From a virus, in the IMG/VR virus record IMGVR_UViG_3300048838_000916, positions 1 through 48,173 of that record: a DNA stretch of 48,173 bases; one strand, 5' to 3'. Made by a program: the position numbers and the translations under genes. Shown in pieces: positions 8,792-15,498 of the stretch. Every line of letters begins with the position of its first letter. Positions within the stretch are counted from its first letter, which is position 1. The notes beneath the pieces were generated by a model that saw only the letters and a program-made list of their open reading frames with translations, searched no databases and was not told the origin of the DNA.

Positions 8792-9012
8792 CATACTATT
8801 TGGTTTAAATAGCGTTTTCTTTTAATGTTTGCTTCGTATTTTATTTGCTCACTAAAATCAAGAAATGCTTCTTTTTCAATACCCGTAAGTGTATCTATAT
8901 ACTTTTCACAAAGGTTGTCAAGGATAATAATTTGCCTTGGTGTAATCCACGGTGCAAAACCTGCCATGTATGCATCGAAAGGATTGATTCTGCCACGTTC
9001 AGAGTATTTCAT
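8791..9012 (-). CDS. Hypothetical protein upstream of terL, 73 aa
   Basis: Start chosen at ATG 9012: it overlaps the preceding stop as ATGA and AGGAA lies about 7 bases upstream. The ATG at 9018 is only one base from that ribosome site. The protein is mixed charged and helical (PRQIIILDNLCEKYIDTL), with no transmembrane segment and no motif I recognise. Directly preceding terL, it could be a small packaging accessory protein, but this is only positional inference. Confidence 0.65.
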   Translation of the reverse strand: MKYSERGRINPFDAYMAGFAPWITPRQIIILDNLCEKYIDTLTGIEKEAFLDFSEQIKYEANIKRKRYLNQIV

Positions 9013-9323
9013 TTCCATTTCCTAGAAACAACCATCTCGACTGTTCCCCATAACCCTTTGAAGCCGTCAGCAGTTTCGATATAGGGCTGGATTTTGTATT
9101 TGCCTGCAGTGATTGCGGCCTCCGCAGGAACGGTATGCCGTAAGATATTGGGCTCGGTTGGAGTTGTTTCCCATGTTTCTTCTTCGATTGAGCCTGGACG
9201 TAGCACAAGAAGGTGCGACGCTGTGATTGCGGTATAGTCCACAGGGGTTCTTGTCTTATCGAATAGGATGCAGTCAACGAGTAGACCTTCAACACCTTCG
9301 TATATCTTTGCTGTTACTGACAT
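9009..9323 (-). CDS. Hypothetical virion-type protein, 104 aa
   Basis: Starts at ATG 9323 with CGGAGAGT upstream, two bases after the stop of the LamG-like gene. The sequence alternates strands and short turns (KIYEGVEGLLVDCILFDKTR, GKYKIQPYIETADGFKGLWG) like a small beta-sandwich, similar in style to baseplate or fibre-associated Ig-like proteins. No named family recognised. Its stop overlaps the next start. Confidence 0.65.
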   Translation of the reverse strand: MSVTAKIYEGVEGLLVDCILFDKTRTPVDYTAITASHLLVLRPGSIEEETWETTPTEPNILRHTVPAEAAITAGKYKIQPYIETADGFKGLWGTVEMVVSRKWK

Positions 9324-9325
9324 TG

Positions 9326-10708
9326 TTACTCTCCGAGTTCGTTAACTTCAAAATTTGCAATGCAGATAAGTTCTATTCTGGTTGTACCGTATGACTGAAA
9401 CTCTACGTCGAATGTACCAAAAGATTGCGCGGCGTGTTGATTGCTGCCGATGGTGTTTAACTCCGCTCGGATTTGGAGATCAGTGATAACTCCATTAAGA
9501 ACTGGAGTACCAAGCACCGGGACGCCCGCCGTCAAGCCCAGCACATCAAGTGTGTGGATCTGGGTAATTGACGGGGAGCCGAGGACAGGAGACCCGGTGA
9601 CCAGCCCGTCAGAGCCAAGCACATGAATCTGGCCGATGGATGGGGTGCCGAGCACTGGGTTACCCACAACGAGATCTACAGCCGTCAGTGCGTCAACGTC
9701 TGCGGCGTTCTCGGTCAGCAACGGCGTGCCGAGTACAGGCGGCCCAACGACAAGTGCGGTGGCAGTCAGGGAGTGATCCTGCCCGACTGCTGGCGTGCCA
9801 AGGACAGGGGCTGAGACTGTCAGCCCGTTTGCCGTCAATACATGCACCTGCCCAAGCGCGGGAGTGCCAATCACAGGTGCGGAAGTCGTGATGCCTGTTG
9901 CGGTCAGCGCGTGGACTTGGCCGAGCGCAGGGGTTCCGAGTAATGGGGAGCCGGTTACAAGGTCGGCGGCTGTGAGGTTGTCAGTGCCAGCACTAGCCCC
10001 GCCAAAATCAAAATACGCAACCGGGTTGACCTCTCGCACCAGCCCGCCGAGCATGGGGTCTGTTCGGTCTGCGAGAAGAGCTATTTCGGCGAGGGAGAGT
10101 GCACGGTTGTGGATACAAAAATCTGCAATTATCCCGTTAAATGTGCGCGTACCACTAGAATTGTTGAACATATAAAAAGCGCCACTGCGCCCTAGTTTTG
10201 TTCCGGTGGCCGAGTCGCGCTGCACTGCATCTTCGTAAAAAGCAAAAGAGGATGGCTGATATACAGCGCACAGGTGAGTAGGTCTGAACTGTAAAGACGA
10301 AGATAGAGCTATGTTATACCTATTGAATCCAAGAGATTCCGATTCAACTGAAAAACGAGCCAAGTTATTGTCTGAAAATAAAGAGCCTAACATTTCATCT
10401 GCGACGCGCCCATAACCTGTACCAAGGCCAGTAGACAACGCATACTCTTGCCAGCAAATCGTAACAGGCGTTGCCTCTGGTATAGTGGGCAGCATGGCCG
10501 ACAACTTCGCTCCAACTGAAAACGACTGTAAACAGTTGCGCCCAAGGAACTGTGTCCAACGCAAATCACCAGCAATAGCGCATCGCTGTGCATTGATAGA
10601 CGAGTCTTCGGCAACGCTCGATCCTGGTCTATTTCCGAGCAAACCGAAAATAAGCCCCTGCGCCAGCGGGTGACTATAATCTAGTGTAAATACGTCAGGC
10701 CGATGCAT
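9326..10708 (-). CDS. Tail fibre / receptor-binding candidate with LamG-like domain and ~28-aa repeats, 460 aa
   Basis: Starts at ATG 10708, overlapping the previous stop as TAATG; no strong ribosome site, so translation is probably coupled. Residues ~1-230 look like a concanavalin-A/LamG-type beta-sandwich (HPLAQGLIFGLLGN at the N-terminus, then FNGIIADFCIHNRALSLAEI, the usual ending of such phage domains). Residues ~240-415 contain about seven repeats of ~28 residues with the core VxGxPVLGTPxxGQxHxLTA (DNA about 9490-9990). The C-terminus is a short beta-type cap. A sugar-binding or adhesive role in host recognition is inferred. The repeats could serve as a spacer or a substrate for recombination. 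Confidence 0.75.
   Translation of the reverse strand: MHRPDVFTLDYSHPLAQGLIFGLLGNRPGSSVAEDSSINAQRCAIAGDLRWTQFLGRNCLQSFSVGAKLSAMLPTIPEATPVTICWQEYALSTGLGTGYGRVADEMLGSLFSDNNLARFSVESESLGFNRYNIALSSSLQFRPTHLCAVYQPSSFAFYEDAVQRDSATGTKLGRSGAFYMFNNSSGTRTFNGIIADFCIHNRALSLAEIALLADRTDPMLGGLVREVNPVAYFDFGGASAGTDNLTAADLVTGSPLLGTPALGQVHALTATGITTSAPVIGTPALGQVHVLTANGLTVSAPVLGTPAVGQDHSLTATALVVGPPVLGTPLLTENAADVDALTAVDLVVGNPVLGTPSIGQIHVLGSDGLVTGSPVLGSPSITQIHTLDVLGLTAGVPVLGTPVLNGVITDLQIRAELNTIGSNQHAAQSFGTFDVEFQSYGTTRIELICIANFEVNELGE
9490..9990 (-). repeat. Coding tandem repeats of ~84 bp (PVLGTP units)
   Basis: About seven in-frame units, each carrying the string [PS]P[VL][LI]GTP or GSP followed by [GT]Q[VID]H and a variable hydrophobic stretch. 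Units are diverged at the DNA level, one lacks the GQxH part (LLTENAADVDAL), and codon choice is GC-rich. Confidence 0.8.
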
Positions 10709-11148
10709 TAGGACGCCGTGCGGTTCGTGGTGTAGAGGGTCAGCGTCGATCCACTAGCCGGGAACGCTTGACCAAATCCGTTGTAGAGCAGGAATTTTGT
10801 CTTCTCCGGCAACAGTGGGATCATGCGTCCGGTAAGCCGTTGCGCAGTTGTGACGGCGCGGACGGGGATGCGGTCAATCAGTTTGTGAGTGCCGGGGTCA
10901 ACGGTGGCAGAGCCATCCTCGTAGTTCGTTCCGTCCGGAGCCGCGACCATGTAGATTTCGACATACCCGCCAGCGACAGGGGCCGTTCCGAACGTGACCT
11001 GCAATTCCAGCACGCCGAACATATCGAGGTTCGTGCCGTTGTCGACCTCAGTGCCAGCCGCAGACCGACTTGCGGCAGCAAGGGAGTTCAGTTCAGTGGA
11101 GAGGACATTCCCGCGAGAAGTATATGCAGCCCATTTTTCAGTCGCCAT
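10708..11148 (-). CDS. Hypothetical appendage-type protein, 146 aa
   Basis: Starts at ATG 11148 with GGAGGGG upstream. A beta-rich protein with GTNLDMFGVLELQVTFGTAP and VEIYMVAAPDGTNYEDGSAT, a pattern seen in small phage virion proteins encoded near fibre genes. It shares the high GC content of its cassette (hand count of one line, 10861-10920: 37 of 60). No catalytic motif; function inferred as structural from neighbours. Confidence 0.7.
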   Translation of the reverse strand: MATEKWAAYTSRGNVLSTELNSLAAASRSAAGTEVDNGTNLDMFGVLELQVTFGTAPVAGGYVEIYMVAAPDGTNYEDGSATVDPGTHKLIDRIPVRAVTTAQRLTGRMIPLLPEKTKFLLYNGFGQAFPASGSTLTLYTTNRTAS

Positions 11149-11538
11149 TTAGATCCCCTCCATCGCGTCAATGACGGCTTGGACTGTCACGCCAGCCGTG
11201 ACAGTCTGCTCGGCCAAGCACTTCAGCGCGGTAGCGGCTTCAACAGGCAACAACGCGTCGAGTATGGTCCTCGTGGACGCAAGCCCAGCATCAAGGCGCT
11301 CACGCTCCAGTAAAAACCAGCCGTATTTGACAACAGGATCGGTTACTACCTGGGCCTCGAATGACGCCAGCAAGGCGGCACCATCAGCAGGTCCGAGGGC
11401 GTCCATGACAGTGCCTATGCCAATCATGCGTTCGACAAGCACGGTCTTGGGCTCATTCAAGAGCGCCGCAATCTCGCCGGGACTTTTCTCTGACCAGCCA
11501 TTTGTGAGGATCGCCTCACGAATTTCTGCGTGTGTCAT
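11149..11538 (-). CDS. Hypothetical helical protein, 129 aa
   Basis: Starts at ATG 11538 with GTGAGG upstream. Mostly helical and alanine-rich (LGPADGAALLASFEAQVV, ILDALLPVEAATALKCLAEQ). No signal peptide, membrane segment or recognised domain. It lies between two beta-rich appendage-type genes and could be a chaperone or connector for them, which is speculation from context. Confidence 0.7.
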   Translation of the reverse strand: MTHAEIREAILTNGWSEKSPGEIAALLNEPKTVLVERMIGIGTVMDALGPADGAALLASFEAQVVTDPVVKYGWFLLERERLDAGLASTRTILDALLPVEAATALKCLAEQTVTAGVTVQAVIDAMEGI

Positions 11539-11545
11539 ATCAGCC

Positions 11546-11926
11546 TCACGCGCTCGGAAGCCGGATGTCGAAAGCTCCCAGAGTAAACGTGTTGCCAGCA
11601 GTCACCATCTGCGCAGCAGCAAGGGAGCCAGCAGCCAATAGCCGCGAATTAACCGTGTCTGTCAGCGCCCAATACTGCGCGTCATCACTTGTCCCGGTCG
11701 AGGTCGCAGTGACAGTGCCGTCAGTGATCTGGGCGACTGTCACCTTGCGCCCGTTGGGGCTGGCAGCAGCAGGAGCGCCGACGCTAGGCGTCAGCTTGTT
11801 GCCAACGGTGTAAGTGCTCGTCGCCTGTGCGTAAGTCGTGGGAATGGTGTGGCAGATGTCGAGGCGATTGGCCTCGGTGTCCAATATAGCAAGGGCTCCG
11901 TCTAAAACATGATCTCCAAGTGGCAT
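11546..11926 (-). CDS. Hypothetical virion protein, 126 aa
   Basis: Starts at ATG 11926 with GAGGA upstream. Sequence style (LDICHTIPTTYAQATSTYTV, then GRKVTVAQITDGTVTATSTG) matches small, threonine-rich beta proteins found near phage fibre genes, where a short repeated strand pattern dominates. Function not known. GC-rich like the next three genes (line 11641-11700: 36 of 60 by hand count). Confidence 0.7.
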   Translation of the reverse strand: MPLGDHVLDGALAILDTEANRLDICHTIPTTYAQATSTYTVGNKLTPSVGAPAAASPNGRKVTVAQITDGTVTATSTGTSDDAQYWALTDTVNSRLLAAGSLAAAQMVTAGNTFTLGAFDIRLPSA

Positions 11927-11937
11927 GATTTAATCCT

Positions 11938-12282
11938 CTACTTAAAAAATTCAAGTGTAACAGTTTGGACCGCTGATGCAATCACTCCAATAGTCACCGC
12001 ACCTTTAAGCTCAAAAATCCTCGGAAGAGTATTTACCATAAGAATTGGCGCTGAGCCATTGGTAACGTCAGCAGCAGGAACAGCGGCAGCTGTACCAAAA
12101 TTTATGTAAGCATTTCCAGTCACAGAAATTAGTACAAACTTCGCCCCAGTTGGAACAGTATGTACCTCTGCAACTCCAGCAGCCAGCAATCTACAGTCTA
12201 CCCACCCACCAGCAGACACCGCACCATCAATAGTCTTTTGGTTTGCGTCAGAAGCAAGCCTCAAAGCTTTAAGTGCACCCAT
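11938..12282 (-). CDS. Hypothetical virion-type protein, 114 aa
   Basis: Starts at ATG 12282 with GGAGC upstream, 9 bases after the small-terminase stop. Beta-rich with GWVDCRLLAAGVAEVHTVP and FVLISVTGNAYINFGT, resembling small trimerisation or decoration domains. Its base composition is like the genome average, unlike the GC-rich genes that follow, so the cassette border lies near its stop. No named family recognised. Confidence 0.65.
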   Translation of the reverse strand: MGALKALRLASDANQKTIDGAVSAGGWVDCRLLAAGVAEVHTVPTGAKFVLISVTGNAYINFGTAAAVPAADVTNGSAPILMVNTLPRIFELKGAVTIGVIASAVQTVTLEFFK

Positions 12283-12291
12283 TTTAAGCTC

Positions 12292-12762
12292 CTATAAATT
12301 TGGAATACCTTCAAGGTCTTCAGTGGAAACAATGCACATGTCATCACCTGAGCCAAGGACTGACTGAGAGTAAGTGGTGGTGGAGATTTCCTTCATTGCG
12401 ACCTTTTCTTTTTCGATCTGAACAAGGTACGAGACAAGGCCCTTTATCTCAGTGGGCTTTCCAATGTCAACATTCTCGCGGTCGGCGAGGACTTTAAAAA
12501 CCACAGCAAGATCTTTGATGTCAGCTGCCGCAATCTTCTCAGGCGTCATTGCGTCAAGCACCATCATCTGAAGTTCGGTGAGGCGGAGATTTCTGAGGTC
12601 CCGAGCTTTGAGTAAAAGTCCTTGCTTTTCCTGAAGATCGTTGAGACGTTTTTGAAGAGTAGGAATTGAAACGCCAGTAATCTCAGACATTTCTGACTGA
12701 GTTAGATTGCGCTCTGCAAGATCAAGGAGTGTTTCCACCGATAAGTCAACTTTCTTTGGCAT
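12292..12762 (-). CDS. Small terminase candidate / HTH protein, 156 aa
   Basis: First gene of the leftward block, ATG at 12762. The N-terminal ~45 residues form a helix-turn-helix (LAERNLTQSEMSEITGVSIP, then TLQKRLNDLQ). A helical middle and the stretch VVFKVLADRENVDIGKPTEI fit the oligomerisation region of small terminases. Small terminase recognises phage DNA and feeds it to the large subunit. Unusually, five other genes separate it from terL, and no purine-rich ribosome site precedes the ATG. Alternative: a late-operon regulator using the same DNA-binding fold. Confidence 0.6.
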   Translation of the reverse strand: MPKKVDLSVETLLDLAERNLTQSEMSEITGVSIPTLQKRLNDLQEKQGLLLKARDLRNLRLTELQMMVLDAMTPEKIAAADIKDLAVVFKVLADRENVDIGKPTEIKGLVSYLVQIEKEKVAMKEISTTTYSQSVLGSGDDMCIVSTEDLEGIPNL

Positions 12763-12768
12763 ACTTTA

Positions 12769-12797
12769 GCACTAAAAGGTTCAAAACAGTTTGTCAA
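12769..12797 (-). promoter_or_regulatory. Possible late promoter before the small terminase gene
   Basis: On the minus strand TTGACA (12797-12792) is followed after 17 bases by TAGTGC (12774-12769), a poor -10. If used, transcription would begin at about the A of the ATG (12762), giving a leaderless message. That would fit the missing ribosome site, but the weak -10 keeps this tentative. Confidence 0.3.
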
Positions 12798-12882
12798 TAC
12801 TTTTACTTAAAGTTTTGAAACTTTTTCTTTTAGAACTTCCCCGCGCCGTTCTCAGCACTTTCGATTCACTTCTCAGCTGGTT

Positions 12883-12897
12883 GGGCGGGCGGGTGGG
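12883..12897 (+). other. G-quadruplex motif with single-base loops
   Basis: Four GGG runs (12883, 12887, 12891, 12895) separated by C, C and T. One-base loops are the most stable class of G-quadruplex known. Located 33 bp before palindrome copy 4 in the control region. Confidence 0.8.
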
Positions 12898-12929
12898 ATT
12901 CTCCAATCTTACTTTTACAAGTTCGTCAA

Positions 12930-12954
12930 AGAAAAGTCAACTTTTGACCTTTCT
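12930..12954. repeat. 25-bp palindrome, copy 4
   Basis: Left arm AGAAAAGTCA (one change), centre ACTTT, right arm TGACCTTTCT. The only copy upstream of the first late gene, about 170 bp from its start. Confidence 0.85.
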
Positions 12955-13050
12955 TTCTTTCGAAAAGAAGGAGCTTTTTGAAAGAAAAGGCAGACAATTG
13001 GTCCAAATGTCGTGCTTTCTTTTTGGTGGGAGGATTTAATTGACGATGCG

Positions 13051-13119
13051 TATGCTTCCTCGCTGGTTTGGTGGAAGAACTTTGATGAAGACCTTTATGC
13101 TTCCTTGCGGGTTTGTTGC
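13051..13119. repeat. Direct repeat pair, 24 bp, 45 bp apart
   Basis: 13051-13074 and 13096-13119 share 20 of 24 bases, both beginning TATGCTTCCT. A second pair, CTGAGGGTCTA at 13216-13226 and 13260-13270, is exact and spaced 44 bp. The similar spacing (about four helical turns) could suit protein binding. Confidence 0.6.
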
Positions 13120-13285
13120 CAGTAGAATGCGGCGGGGTGAGATCTTTTTTCCTCCCTTTCCATTCCACCTCACTACTCTTCTAAGCTTTTCGTTTTAAAA
13201 TTTTACTTGCGGAGGCTGAGGGTCTAAGAAGGATGGCTTTAAAAAATTACTCGTGTATTCTGAGGGTCTAGTCATTCCCGCCGAT

Positions 13286-13313
13286 GGGGGGTGGGTTGGG
13301 GCTTGGGGGGGGG
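13286..13313 (+). other. G-quadruplex motif, long G runs
   Basis: G runs of 6, 3, 4 and 9 (13286-13291, 13293-13295, 13298-13301, 13305-13313) separated by 1-3 bases. A further G-rich stretch follows to about 13350. Confidence 0.75.
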
Positions 13314-13404
13314 TCTTCCGAGGTGGTGGGTGGTGGGTGCGGCGGGCGGTAGCACACTTATGGGAATAGTGCTACGCCGAGATTCCGGGCGAAATGGCGT
13401 TCAT

Positions 13405-13513
13405 TTGACAATAATCCGAGATTGTGATTGGATGTATTTGCGGTTGGGAGAGGAGGACAACCGAAACGGAAATCGAATTGATCCTTGACAAATGAATAGG
13501 TGAAAAGCATGGG
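13405..13513 (+). promoter_or_regulatory. Two further TTGACA boxes upstream of the early genes
   Basis: TTGACA at 13405-13410 and 13485-13490 precede a third at 13568 at intervals of 80 and 83 bp. Their -10 positions (TTGGAT and CATGGG at 17-base spacing) are weak, so they may be minor or activator-dependent promoters, or fortuitous. Confidence 0.3.
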
Positions 13514-13567
13514 ACGCACGACCACTGTAAACGGCGGCGGACCCATAACCCTCGGGCGGTGATTGAT

Positions 13568-13596
13568 TTGACAAGATGGAATAGGGATGTTATGAG
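13568..13596 (+). promoter_or_regulatory. Early promoter, sigma-70 type
   Basis: TTGACA (13568-13573), 17-base spacer, TATGAG (13591-13596, 4 of 6 to consensus). Transcription would start about 45 bases before the first early gene (13648). Best promoter match in the control region. Confidence 0.55.
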
Positions 13597-13647
13597 CTTT
13601 CTATTCCATCGCACAAATCAATAACCTGTAACAATTGGAGGTTTATC

Positions 13648-14058
13648 ATGGAAAAGGCAACAATTAAAACTTCTCGCAGTTACTCTAATGGTTCGGCTGA
13701 GGTGCGCGGGGTGGTTTGGGATGACATGAACAAGGTTGAAGTGCGTGAGGCGTGGAACGCGCAGGTTGTTTGTGCCGACCTCCCGACTGAGAGCCTTTAC
13801 GGGCTCGCCCTTTACGGATTGAGAATGGTCAATGACATTGTGAACAGCGATAAAAATCTCACGACTATTGAGGACAAGCTCGAATCCGCCCAACAGATTG
13901 TGGCTGACCTCGTGAAGGGGAAGTATGTCTGGGAAAAGGAACGCAAGGGCCGCTCGGCTGATGTCGTCAAGGTCAGTAAAAAGGCGCTCGAAAATCTCAC
14001 CCCGGAAGAAAGAAAGCACTGGGATGAAATGATCGCAAAGATGATGGCAAAGAAGTAA
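13648..14058 (+). CDS. First early gene, hypothetical 136 aa
   Basis: Starts at ATG 13648 with TTGGAGG 8 bases upstream. A charged, soluble protein: N-terminal TSRSYSNGSAEVRGVVWDD looks beta-type, the rest is helical with a very basic C-terminus (KHWDEMIAKMMAKK). No recognised domain. As the first gene after the best promoter in the window it may be a very early host-takeover protein, but that is inferred from position only. A GC-rich hairpin follows the stop. Confidence 0.75.
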   Translation: MEKATIKTSRSYSNGSAEVRGVVWDDMNKVEVREAWNAQVVCADLPTESLYGLALYGLRMVNDIVNSDKNLTTIEDKLESAQQIVADLVKGKYVWEKERKGRSADVVKVSKKALENLTPEERKHWDEMIAKMMAKK

Positions 14059-14072
14059 ATCCCTGAGAATGC

Positions 14073-14099
14073 GCGGGAGGGGAAACGCTCCTCTCCCGC
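14073..14099 (+). terminator. GC-rich hairpin after the first early gene
   Basis: GCGGGAG (14073-14079) pairs with CTCCCGC (14093-14099), and inner bases extend the stem. No U-rich tail follows, so it may attenuate or stabilise the message rather than terminate. Confidence 0.45.
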
Positions 14100-14148
14100 C
14101 CATGAATCAGCGATTAACCACAACCAAAAAGAAAAAAGGAGTATTACC

Positions 14149-14319
14149 ATGATTGCCTATTCAGTGCCATTGACATTCGAATCACTGTTTTACCTTGCAT
14201 CCGAGGTGAAAGTACATGGAACCCGCGAGATGAATGATGGAAGTATTGTCTGGGTAGTTCAACCTAGCAGTATGACACACACAACGTTCTGGGCACACCG
14301 GATTGAAATTCCTGAATGA
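14149..14319 (+). CDS. Small hypothetical protein, 56 aa
   Basis: ATG 14149 is preceded by AAAAAAGGAG at good spacing. The 56-residue product (starting MIAYSVPLTFESLF) has a hydrophobic N-terminal stretch but is not a clear membrane protein. It is followed after 14 bp by palindrome copy 5. No homologue recognised. The strong ribosome site is the main evidence that it is real. Confidence 0.6.
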   Translation: MIAYSVPLTFESLFYLASEVKVHGTREMNDGSIVWVVQPSSMTHTTFWAHRIEIPE

Positions 14320-14333
14320 ATAACCCCTTTGGG

Positions 14334-14358
14334 AGAAAGGTCAAAAAATGACCTTTCT
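14334..14358. repeat. 25-bp palindrome, copy 5
   Basis: Perfect arms AGAAAGGTCA/TGACCTTTCT with centre AAAAA. Flanking GGG and CCC extend the stem to 13 bp (14331-14361). It stands about 40 bp before the mirror-image element. Confidence 0.9.
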
Positions 14359-14395
14359 CCCATCTTTTCAATCCATTCAGTAGTTCTTTGACATC

Positions 14396-14540
14396 GCTGT
14401 ACTAGGTACTAGGTACTAGGTACTACCATATCGTGTGCTAGTGCTAGTGCTAGTATCCGTGGATGATGAAAATTCGGTGACCTTTTCCTTTCTGGGAAAA
14501 TAAAACGCTTAAATCCTTCCCAGAGTTCTTTCTTCTAAGC
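14396..14540 (+). repeat. Left arm of the mirror-image element
   Basis: Order: GCTGTACTA start; GTACTAG units of 7 bp (14399-14425); 10-12 bp spacer; CTAGTGCTAGTGCTAGTA (14438-14455, period 6); 22-bp spacer starting with CCGTGG; TGACCTTTTCCTTTCTGG (14478-14495); CTTCCC (14516-14521); TTCTAAGC (14533-14540). Each element has a partner in the right arm in inverted order. Confidence 0.85.
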
Positions 14541-14549
14541 TTTCTTCTT

Positions 14550-14582
<33 letters not shown>

Positions 14583-14660
14583 ATTTAAAGGCCAAAGTAG
14601 TTTGACTCTCAAAGGACTTAAAAGGACAAAGGAAGGGAGGATTTATACACCCGGCGAAAC

Positions 14661-14775
14661 GCTTAGAACAGAAGCGGGAAGCCAGAAAAGAAAAGGTCAC
14701 ACAATATTGGCACCACGGCGGTTACTAGCACTAGCACTAGGGCGGGGTGTGGTAGTAGGTAGTAGGTAGTACAGC
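14661..14775 (-). repeat. Right arm of the mirror-image element
   Basis: Read on the minus strand it repeats the left arm: GTACTACC-type 7-bp units (14772-14751), 10-bp spacer, CTAGTGCTAGTGCTAGTA (14740-14723, 18 of 18 identical to the left arm), 23-bp spacer with CCGTGG, TGACCTTTTCTTTTCTGG (14699-14682, 17 of 18), CTTCCC (14681-14676), TTCTAAGC (14668-14661). Confidence 0.85.
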
Positions 14776-14818
14776 CTGAAGGGATAACACTAAACACTGA
14801 AAGGAAAAGGAGAAAGAA

Positions 14819-15130
14819 ATGGAAACTGCTGAAATGTTCGCATTGGTTACTGATGCAATGAAATTGGTTGAGGAAACTGTACCGGGCCTTTTGCTGGCGG
14901 AGACAGAAGCACACCAGAATAGGTATGGAGATGTAATTAAATGTAAGTTTGATTCTGTACCACTGACCCCGCACCTTAAGGCAGCCTTTTCCAACATTTG
15001 GTATCAGATGGAAATATACCCCGCTGATAATGGGTATGGAATACGCCTTCAGTGTAGGTGGGAGCTTTTGACTGGTGGTGAGAACGGCACAACAGTGTTG
15101 GATCAGTTCGTTAGAACTGGAGGTGAGTGA
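14819..15130 (+). CDS. Hypothetical protein, 103 aa
   Basis: ATG 14819 follows AAGGAAAAGGAG. A soluble protein with a helical N-terminus (METAEMFALVTDAMKLVEET) and beta-type C-terminal half (YGIRLQCRWELLTGGENGTT). No domain recognised. First gene after the mirror-image element and overlapping the ribosome site of the next, so it probably heads the main early transcript. Confidence 0.7.
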   Translation: METAEMFALVTDAMKLVEETVPGLLLAETEAHQNRYGDVIKCKFDSVPLTPHLKAAFSNIWYQMEIYPADNGYGIRLQCRWELLTGGENGTTVLDQFVRTGGE

Positions 15131-15131
15131 A

Positions 15132-15353
15132 ATGGAAAGCGTTCTTTTTGTGCTAGTCAAGACAAAGAAAGGCCCAATCCTTAAACGCGAGGATATTTAC
15201 TGCACAACCCGCGCAGTGGATCACTCCCATAACTACGGACTGGTGGCGAATCAGGTCTTTCAGGATTACACCAGTGCAGTAGAGCTGGAAAAGAACTGCA
15301 CCTACACAGTGGAAGTGCGCCATCCTCAAGTAGTTTTGAGGTGCGAAACGTAA
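15132..15353 (+). CDS. Hypothetical protein, 73 aa
   Basis: Start chosen at ATG 15132, because GGAGGTG lies just upstream and the previous stop is adjacent. Short beta-rich protein (MESVLFVLVKTKKGPILKRE at the N-terminus, CTYTVEVRHPQVVLRCET at the C-terminus). No recognised family. The stop codon touches palindrome copy 6. Confidence 0.65.
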   Translation: MESVLFVLVKTKKGPILKREDIYCTTRAVDHSHNYGLVANQVFQDYTSAVELEKNCTYTVEVRHPQVVLRCET

Positions 15354-15377
15354 GAAAGGTCAGAAATTGACCTTTCT
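15353..15377. repeat. 25-bp palindrome, copy 6
   Basis: Perfect arms AGAAAGGTCA/TGACCTTTCT, centre GAAAT. Begins at the last base of the 73-aa gene's stop and is followed directly by a GGGAA repeat. Confidence 0.9.
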
Positions 15378-15381
15378 GGAA

Positions 15382-15399
15382 GGGAAGGGAAGGGAAGGG
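15382..15399 (+). other. GGGAA tandem repeat, G-quadruplex motif
   Basis: Four GGG runs separated by AA (15382-15399): both a pentanucleotide tandem repeat and a canonical G-quadruplex motif. It lies in the ~120-bp gap before the 70-aa gene, on the coding strand, so the early RNA could fold as well. Confidence 0.75.
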
Positions 15400-15498
15400 A
15401 ACTGTTAAATAATGTTTGACAGTAGTGTGATTTTGTGGCATTGTTATTTTGTGAATGAGAGATTTCTCCCAAACCCATCTAAATTGGAGGCGTTTGAA

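Larger units (their letters stand above)
12763..13647. other. Divergent control region without convincing genes
   Basis: This 885-bp gap separates the two transcription blocks. It contains palindrome copy 4, a perfect 7-bp inverted repeat AAAGTTT/AAACTTT at 12809-12824, two G-quadruplex motifs, two pairs of direct repeats spaced 44-45 bp, and three TTGACA boxes facing the early genes. An 80-codon leftward reading (13168-12926) is lysine-rich and low-complexity and is not called as a gene. Confidence 0.75.

Noticed and set aside
9326-10708. Diversity-generating retroelement target
   Set aside because: The repeat protein looked like a possible variable protein, but no reverse transcriptase or template repeat was seen in the window.
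12926-13168. 80-codon leftward reading before the small terminase
   Set aside because: Lysine- and arginine-rich, low complexity, created by the direct repeats and palindrome 4; ribosome site only 3-4 bases from the ATG. Not convincing as a gene.
15412-15498. Upstream start for the 70-aa protein (ATG 15412)
   Set aside because: The ATG at 15499 has a much better ribosome site; the upstream stretch follows the GGGAA repeat and has none comparable.
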